Numbered from the stretch's first letter, positions 33,586-46,156 are shown. The stretch: DNA of 64,000 bases from Erodium maritimum (GCA_963921825.1 OY997594.1:44510557-44574556); one strand, 5' to 3'. Notes: a model not told the origin generated them from the sequence alone. Program-made: numbers and translations.

Positions 33586-35919
33586 CTGTTCTCCAAAGAC
33601 AAGTATAATATATTCCTTACGCCTCACGCGCCTCACACGCGGCGAATTAGGTCTCGTGTACGAGCCATCCTCGTCCTCGCGTGTCGGATCGATTGATCGG
33701 AATTTTGAGAGCTCAGGTCCCCATCTCCGACGTAGCGTGGAGATCTCGTATGCGAATCCAGATTGTCGGCCTATGCTCGAACGGAGTTCAAATCGAAACA
33801 TTTGCGCAGGCAGGAAGGGCAGGCTGGATTCACAACCGGCTTCATCTCTTCCATAGAGTGTGGTGGCTGTTTCCAGCCGGCGTCGACTGTGCGTTGTGCG
33901 TCAGGATCGGTTCCGTTGATCGGGCTCGTGAGTAAGGACCGCTGGTCTTTGACGGAGTCGGCGTCCGGTGGTTCCTCTTCTCTGTTTTCAGAGGCTCTCT
34001 TTCACAAGTGAGTTGTCGCTGCTGGGTTTGTGTTGATTGAAACAGAGTAGAGAGAGAATTGAATATAACTCTTCCAAATTGAGTTAGACATGAAAATGAA
34101 GAGTTTTACCAGGTGCTACAACGAGACCATCACCGCAATGCCTCCCTCTCTTCTATCTTTTTCGTCATTTTGTTTAGTACTGATTTCCTCATATAGAGAT
34201 TACGTTAATATTGGAAAGTCTTTGACAAATCTGAAGGGGAGGAGCGTTGTTCGTTAGAGGGGAGGGTTCGAGGCTCGTCCGGCTGTTTCACTTGATCGCA
34301 AGGTTAAGTTGAAGCAACAAAATGGTGGTGGTGGTGCCGGGAAGTCGCGTTTTTCTCGGAAGAAATAGAAGTCTGTGTCAGTTTCAAGGGAGCAAGCTAA
34401 GGGTGTTCCATCTATGGTAAAATGGAGGATGGATCCTGACCAAGTCGAGGTTGAAAGATCTGGTCTTTCACGAGCTGCCGGAGGTGATCCTGAAGGCGTG
34501 GTCTCGAAACCTTTGGGAGAGGGTGTCAGTTCCAGTGCTCTGGTTCCCTTTGTTTTATCAGGAAAGGAGTTATAGGTGAAGCCAAGAACCTTCAACCAAT
34601 CAAAGGTCACTCAGCTTTCTTTGCAAGAAGATGAGATTTATGTTCTTAGTCTGCCATTTGGAACCAGTGGTGACTGGATCCGGAACGTCTTTGGATTGTT
34701 TGGAGAAATCCTGAATTCCTCAACTCTCCGTCATCTACATTGCAAGGGGAATCTTTTCGGATTTATTCAGTGTCGATCGGAAGAGGAAGAGAATCAGGCA
34801 GTTGCCAGCCTCAATGGATTTAAAATCAATGGCCATATTTTGTTTGTATCCATTTCCCGATGCTGGAAAAAAACGTCGAAGCCTGGTACAAAACAGAGCA
34901 TCATTGGAGGAAGTGACTTGGTTTTAAGGGAAGTTGGGGTTCTATGAGTTGGAGGGTTGAGTTCAACTTCCCGTCTTGATCTTATGTCGGTAACAATTTC
35001 CGGTGAAGCTTCAATTGGCCGTGATTCCCGTGAGCAATTGGAGGAGCCAGATTTTTTGGAATCAAATCCCCATGTATTTCGGGTGTCTGGTTCTGAGATT
35101 GGGGTTGCTGTTACGAATTAGGTTGAGGCGATCTTGGAACAGGGAGATTTGGAGAAGGAGATTTGCGTGAATCGCGTTGAAGTTGATGGTTAGGACGACG
35201 TGAATCACGTTGAAGAAGATGTTATGGACGTGGCTGATATGGTTAAGGAAGGCCCTGAGCCTGTGTCTCGGGCTGCAAGCCCAGCCGAGCTGGCTTGTGG
35301 GCCTGAGTCTGCCCAGGCCTGCGTTGGTGCCAAAACGGGACCAGGTGATGGGTCTGGGTTTGGGTCTTTGTTAACCTCAAGTCAGCTATTAGGTAAGGTC
35401 CAACCAATAGTATTGGGGCTAGGTTCTATTGGGTCCGTTTCAGCTCGTCAGATGGAAACTGGAGATCTGATCGGGGTTCTTCCCAATAGTCAGTGGAAGG
35501 AGGCTCTCCTTCAACCTCCAAACCTTAAAACTTTGATCAAGGGTCACCATTCGAAGTATCCTTCTAGAACTTTGAATCGTCAAACTCAGCATCCCAAGTT
35601 CTTAGGAGATTACTATACCGTTCATATCAAACCAGCCCATTCTATGAGTCAGGAGAGAGTTGTAAATCCTGTGGACGTTAGGAAGCAGATCTTACAATAA
35701 ACTCAAGCTGCTCACCTGGCTCATGCAGCTAAAGCTTTTGATGATCCGACCTTGACTTCGGAAGGTGAAGAGTGGGTTACTGAAGGGTAATTTTGTGTTT
35801 ATTTTGTCTCGAGTTTTGTTCCCGCAACTCCTTTCGAGAGCTTCCATATAATGGTTGCCTTTGGTTAGATCCTTCTTGGATCTAACTTTTACTAATAAAA
35901 AATTTCGAGCTTATAAAAA
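33586..35919 (+). mobile_element. L1-type LINE derivative carrying an RRM ORF1, no RT
   Basis: It interrupts copia pol with a ~15-bp duplication, AAATCGCGCATTTCT at 33571-33585 and its near copy at 35920-35934. The 3' end TAATAAAAAATTTCGAGCTT plus a short A tail is typical of plant L1 elements. The 5' part is non-coding. ORF1-like frames are at 34375-34947 and 35200-35700. Nothing resembling endonuclease or reverse transcriptase is present, and the ORF1 end runs almost directly into the 3' UTR. It was probably mobilised in trans. Confidence 0.82.
34375..35700 (+). pseudogene. L1 ORF1 with RRM-like domain
   Basis: Frame 34375-34575 stops once (TAG at 34573-34575) and continues in the same frame through 34947. 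The central part has an RRM-like fold signature: EIYVLSLPFGTSGDWIRNVF, GNLFGFIQCRSEEEENQAVA and LNGFKINGHILFVSISRCWK (RNP2- and RNP1-like strands). A second ORF, 35200-35700, is hydrophilic with no recognised domain and probably continues ORF1 after a frame break. L1 elements of the BNR-type clade in plants carry an RRM in ORF1, where it binds RNA. Stops indicate decay. Confidence 0.65.
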
Positions 35920-35934
35920 AATCTCGCATTTCTT

Positions 35935-36800
35935 GTTTTGAAAAAGGACTTATTTGAGGGATCATAAAATTTAAAAGCCCTCGACCGTTCAGGATACCCA
36001 CCAAAGTCCAATTTATTCTCATGTGGCCTATAAGGCCTCGCCTCAGTTGGACAACCCCAAATGTATAAGTGCATAATACTAGGCCTTTTGCCTATGCACA
36101 ATTCATAAGGGGTTTTAGCTACTGCTTTACTAGGTACTTTGTTCAATATGTATGTTGCAGTCTTAATTGCCTCTCCCTGGAGTGATTTTGGTAAATAAGA
36201 ATTATGAATCATGCTTCTTATCATGTCCTTTAGCAGACTGTTTCATCTATCCGTGACACATTCATTTGCGGGACAATTCCACACTCCTCTAAGAATTTGG
36301 CAAATGGTCCTGGACGTTGTTCACTGGATCTGTCATATCAACCATAGTACTCACCACCACGATCAAATTTGACAACCTTAATCTTCTTGCTTAGTTGATT
36401 CTCAACTTCAGCTTTGAAGGGCTTAAAAACGTCCAAAGATTGTGACTTTTCATGTATCAAGTATAAGTACCTAAAACGAGAATAATCGTCTATAAAAATG
36501 TGATAAAATACCGTTGTCCATTCCAAGAAGTTGTAGGGAATGAATCACATATATCGGTATGTATCAATTATAAGACATCAGAGCTCCTATTAGCACTTAA
36601 CTTCCTTATGTTTGTCTGTTTCCCTTTAATACACTCTACACATACACCAAGGTCTATGTAATCAAGTGTTTCAAGAATTCCATCCGACACAAGCCTTTCC
36701 ATTCTTCTTTTGGAGATATGTCCTAACCGCTTGTGCCATAGAGTGGCGGAATCAAGATTTAATAATTTTCCCTTTTTACCCTTTGATGTGATTTACAAGG
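35935..36800 (-). pseudogene. Copia GAG-pre-integrase and integrase
   Basis: The minus strand near 36790-36560 gives HKRLGHISKRRMERLVSDGI and GVCVECIKGKQTN (GAG-pre-integrase). Then IDDYSRFRYLYLIHEKSQS and KVVKFDRGGEYYG (36526-36338) carry the first two catalytic aspartates. After frame breaks, LPKSLQGEAIKTATYILNKV and PYELCIGKRPSIMHLYIWGC belong to the C-terminal part. The third catalytic residue region is frameshifted. The domain is cut at about 35934 by the LINE insertion. Confidence 0.85.
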
Positions 36801-37372
36801 TTTCATTAGTCAAAGCAGTCTTATTTAGCATATAAAGATTATAAACCATTGAACCAGTCGCAACCAAAGTAGAATCGAGAAATAGATTAAACTTATTGTC
36901 TCCAATTGAAGAAAAAAAACCCAACTTGTCCAAAGTAGAAAACGAAACCAAATTCCGTCTAAATGACGGTACTACATAAGTCTATTTTAATTCAATAAAA
37001 CGACCAGTGTCAAAAGACAATTTGAATATGTCAATAGCTTCAACTGGAACTGCTTTTCCATCGCCCACTAGATGAATATTTCAGCATCACTTGGCAATCG
37101 GCTGCAAATGCAACCCTGCATGGAAACACTTATTTGAGTGGTAGCACCACAATCCACCCACCAAGTATTACTTGGTACAGAAGTCAAATTAACTTTAGAA
37201 CAAACAAATGATAAAGCATACCCTTCTTCATAAGCCATGCAATGTACTTGGGACTTTCCTTTTTCACATGCTCAACTTTATTACAAAAGTAACAAGTAAA
37301 TCCTTCACACTGAGCCTTTTGTTTATTGGGTTGTAAAGTTCCCACTATAGTTTCCTTACCCTTATTCCTCTT

Positions 37373-37996
37373 TCATTTGTTTCCCATTGAGGTCATTTCA
37401 ACATGAGAACTTTCAATCTTTTCACGCGTCAACCTACCCTCTTCTTGCATACAATGAGAAATGAGTTCATTAAGAGTCCATTTGTGCTTCTTAGTATTAT
37501 AGATAACTATAAACTGACCATAGTGTGCATGAAGCGAAATAAGTACCAAATGCACAAGCAAGTCATCAGACTGATCAAGCTTGAGTGCCTTAAGTTTTGA
37601 AGCGATGTTAGACATCTCCATAATGTACTCCCTTATGTTTCCTTTTCCTTTATACCTCATTTGGACAAGGTTTGCTAAAAGCTTACTTGTCTCAGCCTTT
37701 TCGTTCGTTGCAAAACGACTTTCAATTTCTTGAAGGAAACCCCTCACAGAGACCTCGTTTGGCATACCACCCATGAATGCTTCTAGAACACTATGTTGGA
37801 TCATCATCAGACTTAAGTGATTATAACTTTCCCACTTCTCAAAGTTCACTTTATCCTGAGTGGAACTTTCCTCCGTAAGAGAAATAGGTTTTTCGAATCT
37901 TATCGCATAGTCTAAATCCATGCAACCGAGAACCAACAAAATGTTCTCTTTCCAACTCTTAAAGTTTGTGCCGTTAAACACATGGATTGAGTTCAT
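37373..37996 (-). pseudogene. Copia gag (UBN2 type)
   Basis: About 207 codons open from MNSIHVFNGTNFKSWKEN. Characteristic gag motifs are present: FEKWESYNHLSLMMIQHSV, LQEIESRFATNEKAETSKLL, MRYKGKGNIREYIMEMSNIA, LVLISLHAHYGQFIV. The ORF extends further upstream in frame to 38056, but family gags start near the NGTNFKSW block, so I place the start at 37996. Downstream, at about 37290-37233, lies CYFCNKVEHVKKES, a CCHC knuckle whose last cysteine is serine. Gag forms the particle and binds RNA. Downstream pol frames are disrupted, so the copy is inactive. Confidence 0.85.
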
Positions 37997-39601
37997 GTTG
38001 GCAGTGATATTAGCAGCAAATGCATCAACTATCAAATATAGAACAAATAAATACATAAGCTCATATATTAAAAATCATGTTATAACACACAAAGCACAAG
38101 CATACAATTCTCATGTGATACACAATTTTCAATCAACTGAAGTGATGAGCCCATACACCCAGAATACTTAGCACAACATTAATGTTCAATCTTTGGATAG
38201 AAACATCAATTTGTAAGTGGTACTCTTGCACATAGAAACCAAGTGCTGACAATAAATTCAATCAAATAACATCCTTCCATTGGGTCGGTATGTTATTCAC
38301 ATGAAAAATTTACCATTGTCACACACCATTCCGACACGTGTATTCATTGTTCGGCCAATCAATGACCTTTCTTTGGGTCGAGCATTGATCGCATGAACAA
38401 TGAACACACACATCCCGTTATTTTAAAATAAACAATCCTACACACAAGAGGTTACTTTGGAAAATTTATTCATCGATTCGCTTATTTAAAATAGGGGGCA
38501 AGAATGATATAATTAGGTACCCAAATCTGAAATTTTGATATCAAATATCAAAAGCTTGAAATTAATTTACGCACCTACTAAATCAAAAACATATAATGCC
38601 ATTTGGTATATACTTACAAAACATAATAAGTGTAAAGTCATAGACTCAGTTCGGTTAACACAAAACCAAAAGAACATGTATATAAATATAAAGGAGAAAT
38701 CAAATAGAAACTCACCCTTAACGTAAAAATTGTGTGAACCCATCCAAGCCATTCATTTCATAAATGGATGGATGAGATGTAATTGAGTTGTTGACTGCAA
38801 AAACATACAACTTTTTGATAAGTTGTATGGGCTTTTTAGTAAAACTATCACATTACGTTTTTTTTACCAATTCACAAATTTAATCTTTCCTGCTTCGTTT
38901 GAACTCCGATTGACTTCAAACTTGTGTCAACATTTTTATTTTTTTAAGGGCTTTCGATCAAGATCAGTCATGAATGTATTTTGAAGAATAACATTTCGTG
39001 GTTGATTTTGTCACGCCCCAATTTCAATAAAACGAACTCGGGACGCGAACATTTAAAATAAGAAAACACCTTGAAACCTTTTCCATTTAAACACTTTAAA
39101 ATACATCATTTGTTCAACAAAAATAATAATTACAACTTAAAACACGTCCCAACAAGTGGACTAAAAACGAGGTATCCGTCGCTAGACTCAAAACACCCAA
39201 AAACCCGCTTCAAGCTTCAGAAGCTCACCTAGTCCAGACTACGAACGGTACCTGTAGGAAAAGCAGCTAGGGGTGAGCGTTCGCTCACCACCGCGAATAA
39301 CAGACTGACTACGGCATAATTAGCAGAAAAAGCCAGTAACACTAAAACCAAACCCAACACTGGGACTATAGTCCCCAACTCAAGTACCCAACTGACCCAC
39401 AACCCGTTACCTTCCTCAACAGACTCAACACTCGATAACACAATGTAGACCCGACACAACTATCGACGACCTCCTCCAAGGACACGACAGAAAGACTACA
39501 CAACGCCAAACAAGATCACAAAGGATCGCACACCAAACAAGATCACAAAGGATCGCATACCAGCTGCTCAGTAACCTCTCCCACTCACACGAACACGGAT
39601 C

Positions 39602-39865
39602 ATGCTAGCCAAAGAATGCTTACAACCTGTGATACTCAAACTCGGACCAGGCCAGCCAAAGAATGCTTGCAACCTGTGTTACTCAAACTCGGACCAGGCC
39701 AGCCAAAGAATGCTTGCAACCTGTGTTACTCAAACTCGGACCAGGCCAGCCAAAGAATGCTTGCAACCTGTGTTACTCAAACTCGTGTCAGGCCAGCCAA
39801 AGAATGCTTGCAACCCGTTGATACTCAAACTTGGTCAGGCCAGCCAAAGAATGCTTGCAACCTAC
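39602..39865 (+). repeat. 47-bp minisatellite in solo LTR B
   Basis: About 5.6 copies of a 47-base unit beginning GCCAGCCAAAGAATGCTTGC and ending ACTCAAACTCGGACCAG. The central copies are nearly identical, which suggests recent expansion. Confidence 0.9.
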
Positions 39866-40259
39866 CGGGATCCGCAATCACAATCACACGCAAATTCATC
39901 AACCAGTAACAACACAAGTTCAACACTCACAGGCACTCATGGCCACCAAGACACCAACAGTAAAACTCGAACTCAACAGCCCCACAGGCACTCACGGCCT
40001 CCCAAGACACACCGATAGTAAGACACGGACTCAACAATCCCACAGGCACTCACGGCCTCCCAAGACACCAACCATAAGGAACGCTTGCAACTTACCGAGA
40101 CTCTAACTCGTAAGCCAGCTAAAGGAAGCTTGCAACCCCCCCGAGACTCTAACTCGGTCAGGCCAGCCAAAGACACCAACCTTAGTACACGGGCCCTCAA
40201 GGCCACCCAAACACCAACAATTGACTACGGGCTCTCATGGCCACCCAAGACACCAATTC

Positions 40260-40525
40260 AAATACACGGGCTCTCAAGGCCACCCAAACTCAATCAATAA
40301 ATAATACGGGCTCTCAAGGCCACCCAAAACTCGATAATAAAATACGAGCTCTCAAGGCCACCCAAACTCAATCAATAAATAATACGGGCTCTCAAGGCCA
40401 CCCAAACTCAATCAATAAATAATACGGGCTCTCAAGGCCACCCAAACTCAATCAATAAATAATACGGGCTCTCAAGGCCACCCAAAACTCGATAATAAAA
40501 TACGGGCTCTCATGGCCACCCAGGA
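40260..40525 (+). repeat. ~40-bp minisatellite in solo LTR B
   Basis: About seven copies of a ~40-base unit containing AATACGGGCTCTCAAGGCCA and CCCAAACTCAATCAATAAAT, in two subtypes (ATCAATAAAT and CGATAATAAA endings) that partly alternate. Confidence 0.88.
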
Positions 40526-42424
40526 CACCAAATAAGCAATCAACCTCCGGCTTAACCAAGCCGCCAACAGTCCTAACATCAACAGTTTCACAATCAACCT
40601 CCGGGCATGGTCATATGCCTCCAGTACTCCTAATATCGATAAGTTCACAAACAACCTCCGGGCATGGTCATATGCCTCCAGTAAAACAATTAACGCTAAG
40701 TTCTCTGCTCCTACGACACTACTAAGTGTCACATGCTTTTCTCAATAATTACTAAGTTCCCGTAACATGCTTTTCTGATAAACGCTACAACCCCGTATCA
40801 TGCTTTTCTAGTATTTAAATTAAACCTACTCAACCCACGACACCCCGGTGTCACATGCAAATCTACTGTTAACTTTCCCTAGTCAGGGCCGAGATCCGGC
40901 TACTTTTCCCTACCTCGTATATAATCCCAAAAGCGCTCCAACAACACCCGAAGTACACCCAGTCACTCGCCGAGCTTCCCTTTGCCTCGGTCCGTAGCAC
41001 GATCTAAAAGAACACAAATTCAAAGTACTTTTAAACTAGTACGAATAAACCGAAAATTAACATACTTAACGCCCAAACGTAACCCCGACAATGCCGATCA
41101 CTCCCAAACTTCCCAATTACTCGATATTGTCGATAAAGGACCCGTAAAGGCCAGATTCGCCCGACATGGCGAATCTGCCCGGGTTTTGGTTAATTGCCTT
41201 CCGGGGCTCCAAAAGTTCCCGTTTTCGTTTCTACGGTCTTAGAATATTTCAAGGAACCCAACGCACTTGACGGAATTGAATTCCGACTTCTAAGTCAATT
41301 AATTAACGTTTAAAGTTTCCAAAACCCGTTAATTACAACTTCTCCAATTTAATTCCAAATTTCGATTCGATTAAGGATAAATGGTCCGGGGAACGTTTTA
41401 AACCACCCGAACGATAAAAACCGAGCACCCGAGCATGTGGGCCCCACCCACACTACTTGGCCGAGACCCTAGGGTTTAAGGGGAGGCTCGGCCACCATGT
41501 GGTGGCTGCTGCCAGCTCCGGCCAGCCACCTCATGGCCGGCCGGCCACCACCCACGGTGGCCGGAGCTCCTCCCGAGCCTCCGGTCACCGGAAAACGTGA
41601 AATTAAACCCCCAAACACCTCTAAAACGTCTCCAACACCTCCCCACACTCTACACAACCCTAAGCCTTAGTTTATACTCAAACCCTAGCTTCCAAGAAAA
41701 TAACCAAAACGAGAATCGGTTCGGGTATTACCGTAGAGGAGAACGAGGGGAACGGGATTGCTCTTTGCTTTGACTCGATCCAAGGGCTCGATCACAAACC
41801 CTAGCTCAACCTCCCTTCTTCTCTCTTCTTCTCCTTCTCTCTCTAAAACCTCTCTTCTTCTTTCTAATTTAATAAACTAACAACAAAACTAACTTTTCCT
41901 CCTTTAAAACCTTATACTCGGCCACACCTTACAACCACACACTTTCCCCCCAAAACTAACACCACCATATACTTGACAAGTGTCAAGGTGGGTCCCACAC
42001 CTTTTGGAAAATATCTAGTTGATATTTTCCAATCAGTTTTGCGAAAAACGGACGTTTTGGGCCCCGAACGGGCACTTTTCCCAAGAAATTACGAAACTTG
42101 ACGGGCTACAAGGAAACGGCTCAACTAAGACCGCTGCGACGACGGCTAAGCTTTTCGGATCCAAAACGGTCCTCGAATGGACCAAAACGTCGCTCGGTTG
42201 ACTTTTCCAGCGAAAAGTCAACATTTCCCAAATTGATCAGAAAGTTGCCCTGAGTCCCCCGAAACTCACTTTGGTCAATAACGGGGTCAACTTAAGTCCG
42301 GTATGACACTCGGGGTCATTTTAGGTTTACTTAACTGTCAGTCTTAAAATTTTTAAATTTTCCTGTTTTTCGCAGGTTTGACTGGCGTTGACCGGGAGTG
42401 GTTATTACAGATTTAAAAAAAATT

Positions 42425-42840
42425 ATATCTGGGTAATTTTTATCAACACTTTACACTGGTTTTATCAACACTTTACATTGGATTTATCAACACGGAACAC
42501 TAGTTTTATTACCTCATTTTCCAAAATCGAACTTGATTTTTATCATCACATCACATGTTTTTTATGAACACTGAACAATAGCTTTATCAACACTAAACAC
42601 TCTGTTTATCACTAAATTACACGTGTTTTATCACCATATCACATGTTTTTTATCAACACTAAACTCTAGTTTATCACCTTTACTATCAAAATTGAACATG
42701 ATTTTTATCAACTCATCACGTGTTTTTTTATCCCCTTAGTACATTTTTTTTATCAACATTTAGAACTAATTTGATCATCCTGATATAAAACATTTATCAA
42801 TGAAGATTTATCGACAGTCAACATTATTTTTATCGCCCTA
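42425..42840 (+). repeat. Degenerate repeat of TTTTATCAACAC motifs
   Basis: About a dozen imperfect units of 25-40 bases built on TTTTATCAACACTNNACAC, interspersed with TATCACC/TCACATG variants, inside the inverted-repeat element. AT-rich and non-coding. Confidence 0.6.
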
Positions 42841-42999
42841 ATACAAAATTTTATTTTTGTGCTTCAAAACATATTCAATATGTTAATTGATAGACAGCCT
42901 TTGGAAAAAGAAAAATATTGGCACAAGTTTGAAGCTTATCGGAGTTCAATCGAATCGGGAATGATTAAATTAGTGAATTGGTCAAAAAAATAGACACTT

Positions 43000-43476
43000 G
43001 TCCACATGACATCTTGCTATTACAATTATGCCTTTTTTTGTGTGAAAAATATGAAAGTGACGTGTATTTTGGGTGGGATTGGGATGATGATGTGACATCA
43101 TGATGAATGTTGGATCTTACATGTGTCTGACTAAGATCGATTCTCACAATTTTTAAGATAAGAGGAATTTTTATTAGATTTGTCCTCTATGAGTATATAC
43201 ACCAATAAAAAAGTAATATTGTCAGTCAATAAATCAACCACTAAACTGATCCCATAACAAGCATACACTTGGCAGGCATTTAAGCTAAAACAAGTAATTA
43301 CAGTATGAACCATGATATGCATACAACCACCATATCATGCGTACAACCACAACATAAATAAGCACAATTAAGAGCATGAACCGTACATGCATAGAAGGTA
43401 TACAACAATATGAAGTGTTAAAGCAAACATCCACAGTAACAATGCAGTCTAGTCAAAACCAGACACATGATTTGTA

Positions 43477-43499
<23 letters not shown>
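43000..43499 (-). other. Copia leader remnant and AT microsatellite
   Basis: Non-coding DNA between the inverted-repeat element and the foldback element, ending in an (AT)n run of about 24 bases at 43478-43501. Interpreted as part of the copia 5' leader because the PBS lies further right. No gene seen. Confidence 0.4.
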
Positions 43500-43507
<8 letters not shown>

Positions 43508-45951
43508 CTATCCAGTAAAAACCATCCTTATTGTGCAAACTACGAACCAATCTAAGCCACAGGATGCGGTCAAAGTGACGTCAGCAGAGTGTGCGCGATG
43601 CTGACACGTGTCCGCTTCGCGCGCGCCTCTGCCCGCGCGCGTGAGCGTGTTGACCACGCGCGCGCACAATGCTAATAGTTTAGCACAATGCCAAACTATT
43701 AGCACTGTGCGCCCAAACTATTAGCACTATGCGCGCCACGTGTCAGCACTGTGCGCGCACACCAGCAGCGCGCGCGCCCACGTGTCAGCACATGGTGAGT
43801 TTGTAGTTTGCACAATAGGGTTGTAACCACCCCTTATTTTGCAAACTACGAACTCACCAGGTGCTGACACGTGGGCGCGCGCGCTGCTGGTGCGCGCGCA
43901 CAGTGCTGACACGTGGCGCGCATAGTGCTAATAGTTTGGGCGCACAGTGCTGACACGTGGCGCGCATAGTGCTAATAGTCTCGAGGTAAGGTTGGAGATG
44001 AACCAACTCGCAGCGGAAAATCAATGAAAACCAAGAGACAATTAGAACCATGAAACAACTAACAAAGAATGGATTAACAAGAGAAAAATTCAGCACTAGT
44101 TCTTACCAAAACAAGAACACCGGTTAACGAATGATTGGCTTGAGTCTCCAAGACGCCTACGTATCCACATGGGAATCAAAGCCACGTAGTTCTTCTCTTT
44201 GAGGACTCAAGAACACAAAAATGGAGGAGGAAACTAGCCAAACCCGAAATGGCCATGGAAGAGGGAGAGAAAATGTGTTTCCTATTCTTGTCTTGTGTTT
44301 GTTATGTTGAAAAAAGATGACTTAAACATAACAAAACCCATACTTGTCCAACTAAAGGCATGGGACAAGTATGGTGTCAAGTAAGGTGTAAATAGGACAA
44401 AGTATGGCAAGACAAGATTGGGTTAGGTGGTGAATCACCAACACCTTAATCCTTGTCTTGCTTACTTAGTACTAATTAATCAAGACTTGATTAATTAGTT
44501 CCATGGGCCTTGGTTGCATGGGCCTTTCATGGGCCTCTTGGAACATGGCCCGTGGCCATTTCCAACGAGGTCCCGTGATTCGCTCATCGCCTCCATGCCT
44601 TCCATACCGGAAATGTCCAACATTATCCGACGCGATCAATCCCAAGACTCCAAGCCTTGTCTCGATCCGTAAAGTCCTATTCACTTACGGGCACATGACC
44701 CAAAACCCAGTTTTGGTCATGTCCCGAGACAACTCCCTTTTGGCCATTCTCCATAAATGTGTCAATGAGTTTCATCCTCCGGTGTGACCCTTAGGTTTAT
44801 GCATGTCAATAGATCAACGTAAAATCCCATTTTACTTGATCCTATTTAAGTGGCAACTAACGAGACTTTAGTATTGCCTGACACTACATAACGAATCGAC
44901 CCTGTCGATTCTAACCTTTCCGTCGTCCCTGTCTTTATCCTTTTATCTCCGATATCCTGATTGAGATAAGGCATAGAGCCGTCATCCTTATTATTCTCAA
45001 TCACCGTTCCTTGATATGTGAGATGACTGAAGATATGATACCCAATATCATGTGCATGGCCATGCTATTCTTTCAGTCACTCTCGATCAAGCGGCCGAGA
45101 ACCGATATCTTTCCCATACCTTAGTATGAGGGATAAATCCCTTAGCCGTCTTTCGTGTCACTCATGTAGCCCGTCCCCAAGCCAATCCTGGCCGTTATGG
45201 AAGCCCTGTTACGGACAACGTTAGGCTCAGGTCAAACTCAGTTGTTGACTACATAGCGATCACAAAGACTCCTTGGTCTAAGGATACATGACAAGCTACG
45301 ACACTGAATATGTTCATGACTTAATCTATGGCACATATTCAGGGCGGGTCGTCCAATATCATGTCCCACATGATATCTATGATCAGACTCCGGAATCCCA
45401 TTCCAATGACTAACAGAACGTAAGCCATAAAGAGCCATCTTTCATACTAGTCGCTTCTAGTGAAGCTTTGTTGACTAGGGACCCATCGAGTGTGATCTAT
45501 CTCGATCTATGGTTCTATTCGCATGGTGGGCATAGATCAGAGCACACATCGATATATTACTCCAACACATAAGTAATATAAAGCCGCTTTAATTTTATTG
45601 CTAACGATGATATATACATTTGGACATTTAGGATTGAACTACGGGCACTAAGACTAACAGCTGACACGTGGGCGCGCGCGCTGCTGGTGCGCGCGCACAG
45701 TGCTGACACGTGGCGCGCATAGTGCTAATAGTTTGGGCGCACAGTGCTAAACTATTAGCACTGTGCGCCCAAACTATTAGCACTGCGCGCGCGTGGTCAA
45801 CACGCTCACGCGCGCGGGCAGAGGCGCGCGCGAAGCGGCCACATGTCAGCATCGCGCGCGCTCTGCTGACGTCACTTTGACCGCATCCTGTGGCTTAGAT
45901 TGGTTCGTAGTTTACACAATAAAGATGGTTTTTACTTGATAACCACCCTAT
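43500..45951. mobile_element. Foldback element(s) with long GC-rich inverted arms
   Basis: The arm 43500-43786 (AGGGTAGCTATCCAGTAAAA ... CCACGTGTCAGC) is the inverse of 45661-45951 (GCTGACACGTGG ... GATAACCACCCTATA) over nearly 300 bases. A second, partial arm pair (43787-43979) shows that a related copy abuts it: GTAGTTTGCACAATAGGG faces TTTTGCAAACTACGAACTC near 43801-43852. The ends sit in TA-repeat DNA, which suggests AT-rich target preference. The arms are full of CGCG and CACGTG motifs. No transposase. Confidence 0.7.
43980..45658 (-). mobile_element. Probable solo LTR inside the foldback element
   Basis: A 1.7-kb block of different composition interrupts the inverted arms. The minus strand starts near TGTTAGTCTTAGTGCCCGTA, a typical TG start, and carries leader-like DNA without any protein domain. 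No second copy or internal region is present. The left limit and target duplication are not resolved. Confidence 0.5.
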
Positions 45952-45961
45952 AAATATATAT

Positions 45962-46020
<59 letters not shown>

Positions 46021-46030
46021 ACATACATGT
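45952..46030. repeat. (TA)n microsatellite
   Basis: Uninterrupted TA dinucleotides from about 45966 to 46017, with imperfect TA/CA flanks. Confidence 0.9.
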
Positions 46031-46156
46031 ATATATATACGACAATAAACCCAAAGCATCATAAAAAACAGTGAACACAACCGTATATATAAGTATAAAC
46101 ACAACAGTTTTCATAGCAAGGGTATTCAAATAAATTCCAATCATTCAGCTAAAGTG

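Larger units (their letters stand above)
39009..42409 (-). mobile_element. Solo LTR (gypsy family A), opposite orientation
   Basis: 3,401 bases. The plus strand runs TGTCACGCCCCAATTTC to CCGGGAGTGGTTATTACA, the inverse of the 29748 solo LTR. The duplication GATTT is on both sides (39004-39008, 42410-42414). Two expanded minisatellites explain most of the extra length relative to the sister copy. Confidence 0.92.
38862..42990. mobile_element. Inverted-repeat element in the copia leader, split by solo LTR B
   Basis: Arms of about 130 bases at 38862-38990 and 42850-42990 are inverse copies (TTACCAATTCACAAATTTAA against TTAAATTAGTGAATTGGTCA; shared GACTTCAAACTTGTG-type block). Removing the solo LTR leaves about 0.75 kb. 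No transposase and no resolved target duplication. Confidence 0.5.

Noticed and set aside
33656-34011. Overlapping plus-strand ORFs at the LINE 5' end
   Set aside because: Several frames equally open in GC-rich leader DNA; none shows L1 ORF1 features.
45966-46017. Long TA repeat as an origin or centromeric signal
   Set aside because: Ordinary microsatellite next to a foldback element; no supporting structure.
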